Source of the DNA: Distichodus sexfasciatus | Lineage: Eukaryota > Chordata > Actinopteri > Characiformes > Distichodontidae | DNA length: 64,000 bases | NCBI GenBank assembly: GCA_032718565.1 | Contig: JAVGVS010000447.1 | Location: 248,719-312,718 of the forward strand | Reading direction: 5' to 3' | In this document: in pieces, positions 12,301 through 24,090 of the stretch | Numbering within the stretch: the first letter of the stretch is position 1 | How the letters are laid out: the number at the start of each line of letters is the position of its first letter | Program-made: the position numbers and the translations under genes | Notes under the pieces: generated by a model | Seen by the model: the letters and a program-made list of their open reading frames with translations, nothing else | What the model was told of the DNA's origin: nothing | Database searches by the model: none

Positions 12301-12680
12301 AAAAATAACTGCCCTGCTCCTTCACAAATTACAGTTCAACAATAAACATATTTATCGCAATGGTGAACCAACAAAACTGAGTTAAATGGAGGTGGAACAA
12401 GCTAACCAGAACAAAGGGACCAATGAAACAAACAGAGCAAGAAACTAAAAAAGAAGCTAAGCTAACACAGGTGTAACTGATAATTAGACTTAACTGACTA
12501 ATTTGGGTTAACGAGGAGGCAGGACAAAGGGAACTGACTGACATACCATACGAGACAGGCACAAGACAGGACAAGGTGCCCTCTGGTAGCCTGCTGGGCT
12601 CACGGTACAGGGGGAGCCATGACAGCTGTGTTTAACAGTGAATGTGTTAATACACCACACAGAATCTATATGTATTTACA

Positions 12681-12868
12681 TACAGCATTTAGTAGATGCT
12701 CTTATCCCAATCAACTTCCACTTTCCTAATTTCAGGGACAATCTCCCTAAGCGCAACATGGGGTTAGGGGTCTTGCTTAGAGATCCAGTGATGATAGTGC
12801 TGGAGGTGGGATACGAACCCACGACCTCCTGGTCCAGAGGCGGGTATCCTAACCACTAGACCGCCATT
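12681..12868 (-). repeat. tRNA-Glu-like-headed SINE with AAATGC tail
   Basis: On the minus strand it starts GGCGGTCTAGTGGTTAGGAT, like the 5' half of tRNA-Glu. GTGGGTTCGTATCCCACC (B-box region) follows. It ends in the fish SINE tail ATAAGAGCATCTACTAAATG. Related copies are at 51701-51898 and, in part, at 43419-43535 and 37760-37822. Confidence 0.7.
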
Positions 12869-14211
12869 TTCCACTGGAATAAATGTACTTGTGCATAAAA
12901 ATTTGTTCTTAAAATTCATTTATGCAGTTTTCTGAGTTTCCGACCTTCACCTATTTTGTTACCCATTTGAGATTTGTTCTAAAGTAATATCTTGAGCAAA
13001 TTTAATTTGCGTGTGTATTTGGGTAAAACATTCGTTTAATGGGTTTTATTCATGAACAAATGTAGAAAAGCAAAAGAACAGATAATCAAATAGAAGTAAA
13101 AAGAAATTACCATCCCCCCCTACCACCACATTTTCACCGTGTTTGTGCAAAAGCTTCAGTTTAGCCGGATTTTTCTTCCATTTTCACTTTGCTCCAGCGT
13201 TTTATGAGGCTGGTTATCTCTGCCTGATTCCTGTTCCGCGAGCGTCGGGAGGAGTTTAAGCGAGGTTACAGAAAAGATTGTAAGCCTTCAGTCTCGACCG
13301 ATAGCGATCATTAGCCTCAGGAGGTGAATCTCTCCCGGCCTGGTACTGTTGTGTCTTGCGAGTTGGTGAATCTCCATGGAAACGAGTGGAAGATGCTGTG
13401 GAGGTGGGGGTTCGTGTCCTGATGGGCTGCGACTCTTCAGATGGAGTGATGTGATTTTTGAGAGGGAACAGATGAAGAAAGAAAGTTTAACACTTGTGTT
13501 GGTTCCCAAGAGCTACCAGTGACGATAAACATGGGGATGATGTTCTTTTTGCTTTTACTAGGAGACAGCTACAAGGTTTTTGCTAGTCTCAACTCTCATT
13601 AAAGAGGTCTGAACCATCTAACAGGGCTTGAATAGAAAGTGTGAGGAACAGAACACACAGAACTACACTGTCGTCCCATATTTGGCAGGATTATCTGAGA
13701 AGCTTAAAGGATTTTTGCCAGTTTTTAGAGGTCCAAGCACAAAGTGAACAATTTGAACTATAGGGGGCGCTAAAAATGCAAAATAAATTTATGCAGCATA
13801 AACTGTAAGTCACACAAAGCTGAGACTTGGTCAATAAGTAGGGATGCTGATAACACTTAGCATTTAATAAAAGCTTAACAAGGTGCTAAAAATGCAACAT
13901 ACATTTATGCATTTATGCAAATTTATTTCTCTCTTATGTTGCCAGATTTTGCTTAATTTGGTATAAACAGTCAGAGCTGGGATATGGAAGAGGGAAATAC
14001 ATTCTCCTTAGAATGTGATGTAATAAATGTAATTAATGAGGGTTTATCTATGTCATAAACAGCTGTTTTATGAAATACACGAACACTGCTGATAATCGAG
14101 TGCTATTTATCGAGGGCTGTTTTTTGCAAGTTTTGCTTGGACTCCGTTCACTACCGCTTGCTGCTATAATTAACTTTTTTTTGTTTCGCTCTGTGTTATA
14201 GCTACACATTT
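12869..14211. other. Intergenic, no gene recognised
   Basis: AT-rich with no coding signal that I can support. The 73-codon minus frame at 13288-13509 has no family resemblance. Confidence 0.45.
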
Positions 14212-14822
14212 GTGACTCTCATGTAAAACCAAAAATTCAAAATTGAGTTATATTTTTCATGAAAGGACATAAATCAAGCTTCAAAACGATACCTATATGG
14301 AATGAATGGGACGACATATGACTGAGATATCAACATTCAAAAGTCGGGTTTCTCCTGTCATAAGTAAGCGGAGAAATCTGCGATCGAGAGATTGACTATC
14401 GCCGTAGCACTCACAGACGCTTGATGCTGATCGCGGCTACTGCATTTACGGTAGCCTCGCTGCATTCACAGCCACGGTACCTGCGTTAGGTTAACTGAAC
14501 TCGGGAGACGGAGATGGATTCCGGAGAAATTTCTTCACGCTAGTCAACCAGTGGATTTAGCGTAAATATTGAAGTAGAGCGGTCAAAACACAAACTTTTA
14601 ACATTCTGCTGGAATTGAATTCCTCACCTCAAGAAAGTCACGTTTTTAGGATGGAAAGGGTAAGTTTTTCAGCCAAATTTATTCACAACAGTACAGTATA
14701 GACCTTCCACTGTTTCAAAACACTAAAAACAAAAAATCCAAAATTTTACCCCACGCAACATAAACTGTTTTTTTCGGAAACCTCCGTTGCGACAAGCGAC
14801 TACTTTTGCTGTGGAGAGTCAC
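14212..14822 (+). mobile_element. 620-bp TIR element, copy 2
   Basis: The left end GTGACTCTC is decayed just inside, and the right end GTTGCGACAAGCGAC...GAGAGTCAC is intact. The interior matches the copies at 6204, 17875 and 37998. Flanks read ATTT on both sides, consistent with a 4-bp target duplication. Confidence 0.75.
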
Positions 14823-15043
14823 ATTTAAGGTGTTCTGGGCAATATAATAACCACTTTAATGCAATTTTAATTCTGAATGCAACAGTGAATGAAAAGCAGT
14901 TATAATTTCCCAAAGTTATGGCCACAGTGAATCACAGTGTAAATTTATATGTAAATTCATGTGTTGCAATCTGGACATGTTAGATAAAGTGCTAAACAAC
15001 TTTGTGTTTGTGGCATAAAACAGGCAAAATTATCCAAAAAGAC

Positions 15044-15049
15044 TTTATT
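15044..15049 (-). promoter_or_regulatory. tmem200a: Candidate poly(A) signal of tmem200a
   Basis: AATAAA on the minus strand, about 575 nt beyond the tmem200a stop codon. It is the first canonical hexamer I see downstream. Transcript 3' ends would decide it. Confidence 0.4.
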
Positions 15050-15624
15050 CTGAGAAACAGATAAATATTACATTGATGACCTCAAAAATAGCAATGTAAT
15101 TCTGGACAAATAAGTTATTTTAAAACCTCATAGCAAAATAATTGTGCTGCTCTGGTACGACAACGCACACGCACACACACACTCATACAACTCCAAAACA
15201 TAAGTTCTGTCCTATGAATTTGTAAAGACAAGACAGACACATTCAATTACTTCTTAAACCACACAACTTTTAACACTGCCGTCTATTTACACAGTTTTAT
15301 CCAGCCGTAATCCATGTAGCATTTGTTGTTTTTCCACATTAAAAGCATGTATTTGGGTGAAAAGGTTGCTTTTAATGTGAAAAATGAATGAACGAATGAC
15401 ACGGATACTTGACCCGACTCGCAGATGAGTTGTATCACAGTCTCAAAAATCCGTGGTCACCTGAGCTCGTAGTCCAATGGGAACTCTCTAGGACGAGCTG
15501 ACAAAAATCACAGCAAAAGTGGTGAGCAAAAAGAAATTAGAAGTAATGTATTGCGGAGAAGTTTTTTTTATAATGGGGCAAAAGTGTGTAAGGCCTCAGG
15601 GTTGGGTCCGTTTTAAATTTTTTG

Positions 15625-17148
15625 TTAAAATCTGGTCTCGGACGTGCCCCTCTTGAGAGTGCTACTCATAAACTCGTCGTGTTCGAAGCTGAGATTGTTG
15701 TGTGAGCGAGAGATCATCAGCAGCTTCTCCTTCTTAGTGTAATCCCGCTTAACGGCCACCGGGGGCACCAGCAGCCGATCCATGGGGTCCTCTTTGTTCT
15801 CCAGTTTGGTGTAGCCTTTGCTGCTGCTGCGGTCCAGCCGGGGCCAGCTAGGGTGCTTGCGCTGTTCTGGCTGCACCGTTAACGTGGTGTGAGCCCGGTC
15901 CAGGTCCAGCGACTTGGAGTGAGCAGACAGCACATGGAGGGAGCTGTTAGAACCGAAATCCTTCCCACTCCGGGCCACTCCGGGGGACAGGAACCTTCCG
16001 CTGGCCGATCCTGGAGAGAGGGATGACAGGGACGAGCCGGCAGATGGGGATTCCGTAGCTGAGTTGCTTCGTAGCAGCACGGCACTCGAAGGAGGCTTGA
16101 AGGCCTTGGAGACGTCCGGAATGGGAACGGCCAGGGACTCCATGGACGAAGTGGGTCCAGAGGAGCGTTCTCGGAGCTGCTCGACATCTTCAGTGATGTT
16201 GTCAATGTCGGGCTCGTCGATGACGCAGTTGTTGAGCTTGATAACAGGGAGGGTGAAGGCGCTGATGGATGACGAGACAATGGAACGAGTCTGGCACTTC
16301 TTCATCTCATCACGTTTCTCCTCCCAGCGACGGATGGTTTCCGGCTGGAAGCCGAAGACCGAACCTGAACGCTCCCTGTAGCCAGATGATGATAGCTGCA
16401 GCAGGCTCGAGCCAGCTTTGGCTTCACTGGTTGCCAGACCTTCCTCGTCCTCGGCTGAACTGGTGCGTCGACAGAAACGTATGTCCCCGGCCAGGCCAGA
16501 AAAGGACATAAGGGTGTTGGCAGCTAACCGAGAGGCGTACAGCCGGTCCTGGCAGTAGTGGGGGCGCGATTCGGGATCCCCGTACGGACCGACATAGCCG
16601 CCATTCATGCACTTCTGCTCTTTGATCCTCAGGCTGTGGATGTCGATGACGGTGGAGTACATGTCCCGCATGTGTATCACCTTGGTTTCCCGGTCCCGGT
16701 TCTCGTGCAGGATGGCATTGGCACAAATGAAGATGAAAATCCCGATTCCCATGGTGAACGGCCCAAGCATCTTCATCTTCTCCGAGTGAAGGTGCTGCTC
16801 CAGGAACTGTGCCACTGTTCCCACCCGTTCCGACCCCGTTCTGGTTTCGTTGGCTCCAAGTTTGCCATCCAACGGCCTCTGGTGCTCCTTGTGGGGCCAG
16901 TACCCCAGTACGGCCATAGCAATGCCCACCATCAGGATCAGGACTCCCAGCACCAAGAAGAATCCGGATGCGGAATAGAGTCGGATTTTGCCTCGCACCA
17001 CCACCACGTCCGTACGAGGCTTGCGTTTCGGCCGTTTCTTTTCGGACGAGTGGCCGGGGCTTTGGATGGGCAGGTGGTGCTGGGAACGAGCGGAGTCTTG
17101 CCTTTTTAGGGCCGCCAGACCGGTGATCACGCCTCCGGTGGCGATCAT
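15625..17148 (-). CDS. tmem200a: Transmembrane protein 200A
   Basis: The protein is 507 residues, against about 490 for the mammalian protein as I recall it. It starts MIATGGVITGLAALKRQDSA, the family signature. Basic residues cluster at about 37-45. Hydrophobic segments at about 62-84 (FFLVLGVLILMVGIAMAVLG) and 128-147 (MGIGIFIFICANAI) give a two-pass membrane protein. A possible N-glycosylation site (NET, residue 100) lies in the loop between them. The C-terminal tail is long and serine-rich, with conserved blocks FTLPVIKLNNCVIDEP, HSKSLDLDRAH and KRGTSETRF. Both ends match TMEM200A rather than TMEM200B or C. I chose the ATG at 17148: the 16 codons upstream are in frame but cross a 3' splice site, and ACC-ATG-A is a good start context. 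The biochemical role of the family is unknown. Confidence 0.95.
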   Translation of the reverse strand: MIATGGVITGLAALKRQDSARSQHHLPIQSPGHSSEKKRPKRKPRTDVVVVRGKIRLYSASGFFLVLGVLILMVGIAMAVLGYWPHKEHQRPLDGKLGANETRTGSERVGTVAQFLEQHLHSEKMKMLGPFTMGIGIFIFICANAILHENRDRETKVIHMRDMYSTVIDIHSLRIKEQKCMNGGYVGPYGDPESRPHYCQDRLYASRLAANTLMSFSGLAGDIRFCRRTSSAEDEEGLATSEAKAGSSLLQLSSSGYRERSGSVFGFQPETIRRWEEKRDEMKKCQTRSIVSSSISAFTLPVIKLNNCVIDEPDIDNITEDVEQLRERSSGPTSSMESLAVPIPDVSKAFKPPSSAVLLRSNSATESPSAGSSLSSLSPGSASGRFLSPGVARSGKDFGSNSSLHVLSAHSKSLDLDRAHTTLTVQPEQRKHPSWPRLDRSSSKGYTKLENKEDPMDRLLVPPVAVKRDYTKKEKLLMISRSHNNLSFEHDEFMSSTLKRGTSETRF

Positions 17149-17176
17149 GGTGACGACGACGACAATGAGCAAGCCT
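17149..17176 (-). other. tmem200a: 3' splice site and 5' UTR start of the tmem200a coding exon
   Basis: On the minus strand CATTTTGTTTTTACAG (AG at 17176-17175) precedes GCTTGCTCATTG. The exon would therefore start at 17174, giving 26 nt of 5' UTR before the start codon. At least one upstream noncoding exon is implied. Confidence 0.8.
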
Positions 17177-17219
17177 GTAAAAACAAAATGTGACATGATA
17201 AGTAGAAGTATTCACAGAA

Positions 17220-17874
17220 TACTAAAAATAACCATCATGGAAGAGATTACGTGGATTAGAGGTTCTGAATGTTGGTTTTGTTTCATTTTTGAAGAATTGT
17301 CCAACCCCAGGTATTACAAAATACTTGAAAAGGGTTTATAATAGCAGATATACAGTAAATGTAACAAAAAAAACCTTCTGAATCGTCTCAAATAAAAGTT
17401 GTATCATAGCAGACATTGTGATATTGACAGACGTTGAATTGTTGTAAATTGAATTGACATAATATTGTATCGTGACCAAACTTGTGATTTACGACTCTTG
17501 CAATAAGTGGATGAGGTTACAGCTTGGCTTATGCACCCCCCCACCTCCTTCTCTCTCTCTTTTTCATCCCTCGTTCTCTATGTTTAGCTAATCCTCCCGT
17601 AGGCGTGAGTACTGCGTTAACCTTGGGAATAAAAAAGAGGAGCTTTGCTGAACCGCGAGAACGCTTCTCCCTCTTAGCCATCTCCGTCCTCGCAGGAATT
17701 AGAGCTAACCGTAACCTCTAATTAACTCGAAAAGCGTGACTCCACCTCCTAAAAACTATTTAGCATTTCTTTTCAATGTTTGACCTCCAAAAATTCTAAT
17801 TTCTTACTACATTTATATCATTATCTTTTTATTATTTTATTTATTCATATCTTCATATTATAGTTTTATCATAT
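17220..17874. other. Intron of tmem200a, no further element recognised
   Basis: AT-rich, with no coding or repeat family that I recognise. Confidence 0.4.
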
Positions 17875-18522
17875 GTGACCCTCCACGGCAAAACCAGTCA
17901 CTTGTCGCAAACTTTCAAGATTGAGTTATTATGTTTTCATGAAAGGGCATAAATCAAGCTTCAAAACGATACCTATATGGAATGAATGGGACGACATATG
18001 ACTGAGATATCAACATTCAAAGGAGTCGGGTTTCTCCTGTCACGCCAAGTGAGAAACGGAGAAATCTGCCTTTGAAGTTGACTATCGCCGTAGCACTCAC
18101 AGACGCTTGGTGCGGTCGCGGCTACGTTTGCATTTACGGTAGCCTACGCTGCATTCACAGCCACACGGATAGCCTACCTGCGTTAGGTTAACTGAACTCG
18201 GGAGACGGAGATGGATTCCGGAGAAATATCTTCACGCTAGTCAACCAGTGGATTTACCGTAAATATTGAAGTAGAGCGGTCAAAACACAAACTTTTAACA
18301 TTCTGCTGGAATTGAATTCCTCACCTCAAGAAAGTCACGTTTTTAGGATGGAAAGGGTAAGTTTTTCAGCCAAATTTATTCACAACAGTACAGTATAGAC
18401 CTTCCACTGTTTCAAAACACTAAAAACAAAAAATCCAACATTTTACCCCACGCAACATAAACACTCGTTTTTCTCGGAAACCTCCGTTGTGACAAGCAAC
18501 TGGTTTTGCTGTGGAGAGTCAT
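17875..18522 (+). mobile_element. 620-bp TIR element, copy 3
   Basis: This is the most complete copy, about 648 bp. Its left terminus is GTGACCCTCCACGGCAAAAC. Its right terminus, GGTTTTGCTGTGGAGAGTCA, is the inverted form. Flanks are ATAT on both sides. It contains no transposase. It lies in the presumed first intron of tmem200a. Confidence 0.8.
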
Positions 18523-18667
18523 ATATATGCTATCTATTTTATATACAGTATATCATTTCTTTAATTAATGAATTTATATACTGTAGTTATTCAGACTGTT
18601 ATTCAACTAAGTGGTTGTGGATATCAACAACTCACTTGTAATGCTGCTCCGTCCTTCTATTTTTTCA

Positions 18668-18951
18668 CATCCATCCATCCATCCATCCTCCATCCATCTA
18701 TTTACCCATATTATCCACCCATCCGTCCATCCCTCTGCCTGTTTCCCTATCCATCCCTGTGTCTGTGCATCCATCAACACATCCATGCATCCATTTATTT
18801 ACTCATATTATCCATCTATCAATCCATCCTTCTGTCCATCCATCCATTTACCCATATTATGCATTCATCCATCCATTCATTCATCTATGCATTTACCTAT
18901 ATTATCCATCCATCCATCCATGCCCCATCTGTGTGTCCATCCATCCATCTA
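18668..18951. repeat. (CATC)n-based microsatellite
   Basis: CATC and CATCCATTTA variants run for about 285 bp, interrupted by CATATTATCCATC segments. The frames rich in His, Pro, Ser and Ile that cover it are artefacts of the repeat. Confidence 0.9.
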
Positions 18952-19029
18952 CAGTGTATCTGTCGACTTGTACAGTATCAGGATGGTTCAGGCTACATAC
19001 CCCTCGATGTTGTACTCTTCATTTTATCC

Positions 19030-20200
19030 TGACTTTTAATCACTTCATTTATTATTCATCCCCATATCTCCTCTTTAAAATTATTTTTAATCAAATCCTA
19101 CTTTTTAATCATTTCACTGGGTTTAATTCTATTGTCATTTTTTACATTAACTTTTACTTGTCCAATTAGTTTTTATAACCATCATATACTTGGTAATTCT
19201 CGAGCTTCGATTTTGATTTTTTTTTCTGATTTTATTATTAAGGTAAAGGATTTCGGGCTGCATTTTATTGTAATATTATATATGATAATTTATTATAATA
19301 TTTACAAGCTGGGACATTATGTAGCTTATTATGAGAAATATCTGCATTTTGCCAGACGGAAATCAGCTGATATCTGGCTTACAGTCAGATACACTATTAA
19401 TTATGGTGGGAAACATCTTCAATCTACACAAATATAGCAGCGATGATCGTCATTTGTGTGTAATTATTATCACAAGCTGTTATTTCAACATCTGCGCTCT
19501 GTTTTCCTCTCTCTCTCTCTCTCTCTCGGTCCACTTCCAAATGAACAACGAAATTACCCTTTTCAAATAACGATTCTAAAAATAAATCTGCAGCGCTCAA
19601 GACAAGAAAAGCCCGGAAAGCGTGGACAGGAAACAGCGCAGAGTGTGGTCATGCGAAATTTTAACACACAAAAAATTCTGAATAAACCCACTCAAACCAC
19701 ATTTTTACATTATGCATCTAAAATATGGAACACAGCACAAGCAGCAGCAACGATTAACAAGCTGAATCACTTTCCTGATTAATAAACGCTTTTTAAAACT
19801 CTTTATCCTGGCTTTTCATTTATTGTATGTATATTTTATATCTTTATATTATATAATTTTGAATATTTAGTTGTTTAATGTGTTCAACTGAATTTAATTC
19901 TATTTTTACCTCTTTTTTATGTACAATTCGATTTTTTAACTATCTTATATTGTTTCCTGGTTTTATTTTTGAGGTAAAACATTTTGGGCACCATTTTAAT
20001 GCACAAGTCATTCACGAAAACTCAATTTTGTCATAAACCAGATTCAGACATGCAAAAATTTAAAAAGTAATTCAAAGCCAAATTAAACTTTGTCATCTCA
20101 GCTATATACAAGTATACAGTGAGATGAGATCATATAAAATCACAAAACGCTCAACTCAAGCAGACATTAAAAACAATCTTCTCTTTTAATAAAAATAGAC
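19030..20200. other. AT-rich non-coding interval
   Basis: No gene recognised; a (CT)n run lies at about 19507-19528. The frames at 19132-19782 are chance openings in AT-rich DNA. Confidence 0.4.
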
Positions 20201-20204
20201 CTGT

Positions 20205-20287
20205 TCAATAATTCTGTATCGATGCTGAGGTCGTGAATCGCTGAATCAAGGTATTGACGTAGATTGATGTATCGTGACACCCATAAT
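20205..20287. mobile_element. Fragment of the TAGGGGTG hAT-like MITE
   Basis: GAATCGCTGAATCAAGGTAT followed by TGATGTATCGTGACACCC matches the right end of the elements at 20935-21296 and 50195-50501. Confidence 0.45.
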
Positions 20288-20934
20288 ACACATCTTAAAG
20301 GCTCAGCAATCCCGCTGTTAGTTTTCAATAGTGAAAGAATAAACTGAAAAGCCTCAAATTAGTGTTTATTCTTAACTGTGTAACACAAATTATTATTTTT
20401 AGTCATAGAAAAGATGCGATTTGGTGAACGCCTTGGAGGGTTTCGTGTCCCTTTAAAATAATCAGAATTGGCACGAGGTTTGCATGTCCACAACGTGATG
20501 TATTAATTATGTCAGACGTTTGTATCCGTGCCCAGTCTGTGTGATTTATTGCTGAATAAACTAGAGGCAAATATCCGTGGGAAGAGGATTGTTCTGTTTA
20601 CACACTGCAGCTACGAAACCTCATTAAACGCATGATCGGGGTTGTAAGGTCCAGAAAAGAGGTTTAGGAGAAGCAGCTGCTAGAGATTTCTAAAAAATAA
20701 ACAAAGATAATTATTAGTTTCTTTCCCAAACATTGCATATTAGCACAAAAACTCTAAATTTAATATCCGGTCATGAAATCCGGAGCCAGTTATGACTGAT
20801 GTTTATTTACAGTGTTATTAGTGAAGTTACAATCTAATATCTCTCTATGATATATAGTTAAAAGTCTCAAGTCACGCCCCAAATTTCCTTTCTTGCCTTT
20901 ACTAATGTAGGCTTGAGGAGCAGGATTCACTAAA

Positions 20935-21296
20935 GCTGTAAAGTTTCATCACGATATTACGATACGATATTATATTGATCCAACGTCACAATCTCAAGGT
21001 CTGCTGCGATACCATACAATTTGATTCGATTAACTTCACCAACGATCAAAATGAGAAAATATCATATGCTGATTTATCAATTCCATTTATATAGAATCAC
21101 AAAAAGCAACAAAAATATCATTTGACAGTTTTACTCCTTTAAAACGCAAAACAAACTTTTATTTTAATAAATATAGAGTTCAATATTAAGTGATCATTAC
21201 AATATGTATGATGCCTGATCAATAGTTTTATTTTGGATTGATTCTATGGGCTCAATGATCGTTGAATCAATGTATCAAAGTATCATTACACCCCTA
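20935..21296 (+). mobile_element. TAGGGGTG hAT-like MITE, copy 1
   Basis: It shares TTTCATCACGATATTACGAT, ATCATTTGACAG and GTTGAATCAATGTATC blocks with the element at 50195-50501. It ends in ATTACACCCCTA, the inverted form of that element's left end. The left boundary here is decayed. Confidence 0.55.
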
Positions 21297-22480
21297 ATAT
21301 TAATAATACTATGTTTCACATGCTGCAATAAATTACAAATCTGAATTTATCTAATTTTTCTAGTAAAGAATAAAACATATGGGTGGCTCAAGACTTGTGC
21401 ACAGTCCTCTGCGTCTTCTAGCTTATCTATAAAATATATGTACCGTAAATATTCTATTAAGCTCATTTATGAACTATTTCAACATTGTTTCATGTTTCTT
21501 TTCACACATGCAAGACATGTTTGGACGTCCCCTTTTCCAGTCCATACAAACTAATCTAATGTAGGACCAGCTGCTTGCAAATAACTTGTTTGGCCAAAGC
21601 AGGGACAGAATTTGGGTTTATTACATAAAGTGCTGCAATCAGACGGTCACGCTGGCTTAATGTTTACAACAGCAGGAATTTAATGTGCACTGAGCTTTTC
21701 TATGTTAACCATAACTTTATCATTTACAACATTACGTAACACTCTTAAACCTATATATACATAAAAGCTTTCACAATAATTTGGCAAAAAAATCAGAGCA
21801 CACATGATTAAAAAAGTTAGTTTGCATATGAAAAAGAAGAGAAGACTTTGTCAAAATAGCGTCGACTAATCAGATGTTATCCTCTTTAAGGTTCTCAAAC
21901 ATTCTCAAAAATGTTATTGGAAGCTTATGAATGTGTCTTTTTAAAAAAAGTAAATATGAAAATAATTTGAATAATTTAAATATGAGAAATCTGAACTTTT
22001 ATATTGGTTTTGGAAATTTTAAGGAAATGATACGGATTGAAAAGTGTCATCTCTGTGTTGCTGTTTTCAAGATATCTTCTGTTGTAAAACGAATGTAAGT
22101 ACGGTGAAGTAAACATCTGTGTGTGTGAGTGTGTGTGTGAGTAAAACTGATGTCAGTGTGATGACAGGACACACTACAGTCAGAAATGTTCATATGAGAG
22201 CCTCCCTGAGGCAAAGAGCTTTATATATATTAACACACACCAATGCTCACTCACACTCACATACACACACACACACACACTTGCGTTTCAGGGTGAATGA
22301 GCAGTAGGCAATGATGTACACCCACACACACACATGAAGGATTATACAGCACTCTTCCTCGTCTGCGTCAGCTTTCCCTCCAGTGTGTGTAATGAGTCAC
22401 CATTAAAACCAGGATTTACTTGTGAAAACAAAGCTTAAAATATCAAAATGATTGGCCAGGAGTGGGCAGAGCTGGAGAGA
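21297..22480. other. Non-coding interval
   Basis: No gene recognised. Short CA/GT runs occur at about 22117-22140 and 22243-22280. Confidence 0.4.
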
Positions 22481-22481
22481 G

Positions 22482-23050
22482 TCTGTGGTCTGGAGTTCGG
22501 GTTCTAGAGGGTTCTGGTCGGGTGCATGCGGACCAGTCTACAGGGCTTTGTTCTGAGATAGAGTTCTGTTCCACTTTATAAAGCTCTGTTCCAGGATGAG
22601 GTTTCTGTTGTGTTCTCTTCTGTAATGGGAGTGTGTTCTGGGATATGGCTCTGTTGTGGTTGTGGTCCTGTCTTGGGATGCGGTTCTGTTCTGGAGGGTT
22701 CCGTTCTGTGATGGTGTTCTGGGAAATGATTCTCTTCTAGAGGGTCCTGTCCTGGGATGCGGTTCTACCCAAGAGTTCTATTCTTGGATGGATTTATTCT
22801 GGAACATGAGCCTGTTCTACAGGGTTCTCTTATGGAATATGGTTCTGTTCTATATATTCTTAGTCATGTATAGAAACCTATTCAAGAGTTCTATTCCAGG
22901 ATGGTGTTCTGTTCTAGATACTTCTATTCTGGGATGAGGTTTTATTCTGCAGGACTTTGTTCTGAATCGGAGTTTCATAGTTTGGTTCAGGTGCAGGGTT
23001 CTCACTGAGAAGTTTTGTGCTGGAAGCTTTCTTTTAGTCTGGCCCTGTTT
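22482..23050. repeat. Degenerate minisatellite, unit about 33 bp, block 1
   Basis: Variants of GGTTCTGTTCTATAGGGTTC and CTTCTGGGATG recur at roughly 30-35 bp intervals. The repeat is old and much diverged, and is closely related to block 2 at 23415-24090. Confidence 0.7.
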
Positions 23051-23414
23051 TGTAGACTTCATGTGTTTGCTGTTTACAAGAAATGAAAGGGAAAGAGGTG
23101 GAGATTTTCCTCATTTCTGACCCAATTCACAGACAGTGTGTTGGTGGATATCACCAAACTGAAAGAAGCTAAAAAAATATATAGAACGGAGATAACAAGC
23201 TCTCTCTCTCTCACACAGTCAGACATTCAGTCTGGGAACGAGTGTGGGTGTTTCTATGCTTTTGAAGTCGAGTCCACGGAAAGCTCATCAAATAGCAGCA
23301 GCAGGGTGGAGAAGGACGTAGGAGGGAGACAGAGAGAAAGAGGATAAGAGAGAGGAAGAGAGGAAAACGAGAAGATTTGGGATTCTGAATAATTATCCAA
23401 GTTGATCACACGCA
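23051..23414. other. Spacer between the two minisatellite blocks
   Basis: About 360 bp without the repeat. It includes short CT and AG runs and looks like an insertion or an unamplified segment. Confidence 0.4.
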
Positions 23415-24090
23415 GGATGGGTTCTGTTCTATACGGCTATCTTCAGGAATATGGTTCTATTCCATAGGGATCTCCTCTGGGATGAGGTTTTGTTCTATAG
23501 TGTTCTCCTCAGGAATGTTGCTCTGTTCTGTAGGGATCTGCTCTGGGACATGGTTCTGTTCTATAGTGTTCTCTAGAATGTGGTTCTGTTTTACAGTGTT
23601 CTCTTCTGGGAAGAGGTTCTGCTCTATTGTGTTATCTTCAGGAATGACGTTCGGTCGTTGAGGGTTCTGTAGCATTCTCTTATGGGATATGGTTCTGGAT
23701 AATAGGGTTATCTTCAGGACTATGTTCTTTTCTATAAGATTTCTTCTGAAATGTGGTTCTGATCTATAGGGTTCTTGTCACGATGTGTTTCTATTCTATA
23801 GGATTCTCTTCTGGGATCTTGCTCTGTTCTAAGGGGTTATGGTACTGTTGTGGAGCACTCTCTTCTGTGATGTGCTTCTCTTGTGGAGATGTGGGATGTG
23901 GTTCTGTTTTGGATGGAGTTACGTTCAAGAGTTACGTTCCAGGGAATCTCTTCTGGGATATGGTTTGGTTCTATAGGGTTTAGTCAGGGATGTGATTCAG
24001 TTCTATACAGTCTTGGTCAGGAAAGGAGATCTATTCAAGACTTCTCTTGTTCTGGAATTAAATTCTGTTCTACGGTATTTTCTTCTGAAA
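23415..24090. repeat. Degenerate minisatellite, unit about 33 bp, block 2
   Basis: Units such as TGGTTCTGTTCTATAGTGTT, then CTCTTCTGGGA, repeat about 20 times. On the minus strand (23457-23675) an open frame translates to a periodic PEENTIEQN-like peptide, because the unit is near a multiple of three. That frame is short and bounded by stops. Confidence 0.75.

Noticed and set aside
17149..17196. Sixteen-codon N-terminal extension of tmem200a (start at 17196)
   Set aside because: It crosses a clear 3' splice site at 17175-17176. The family protein starts at the internal MIATGG.
16424..17215. Long alternate frames on both strands over tmem200a
   Set aside because: They are shadows of the GC-rich tmem200a coding exon; none resembles a protein family.
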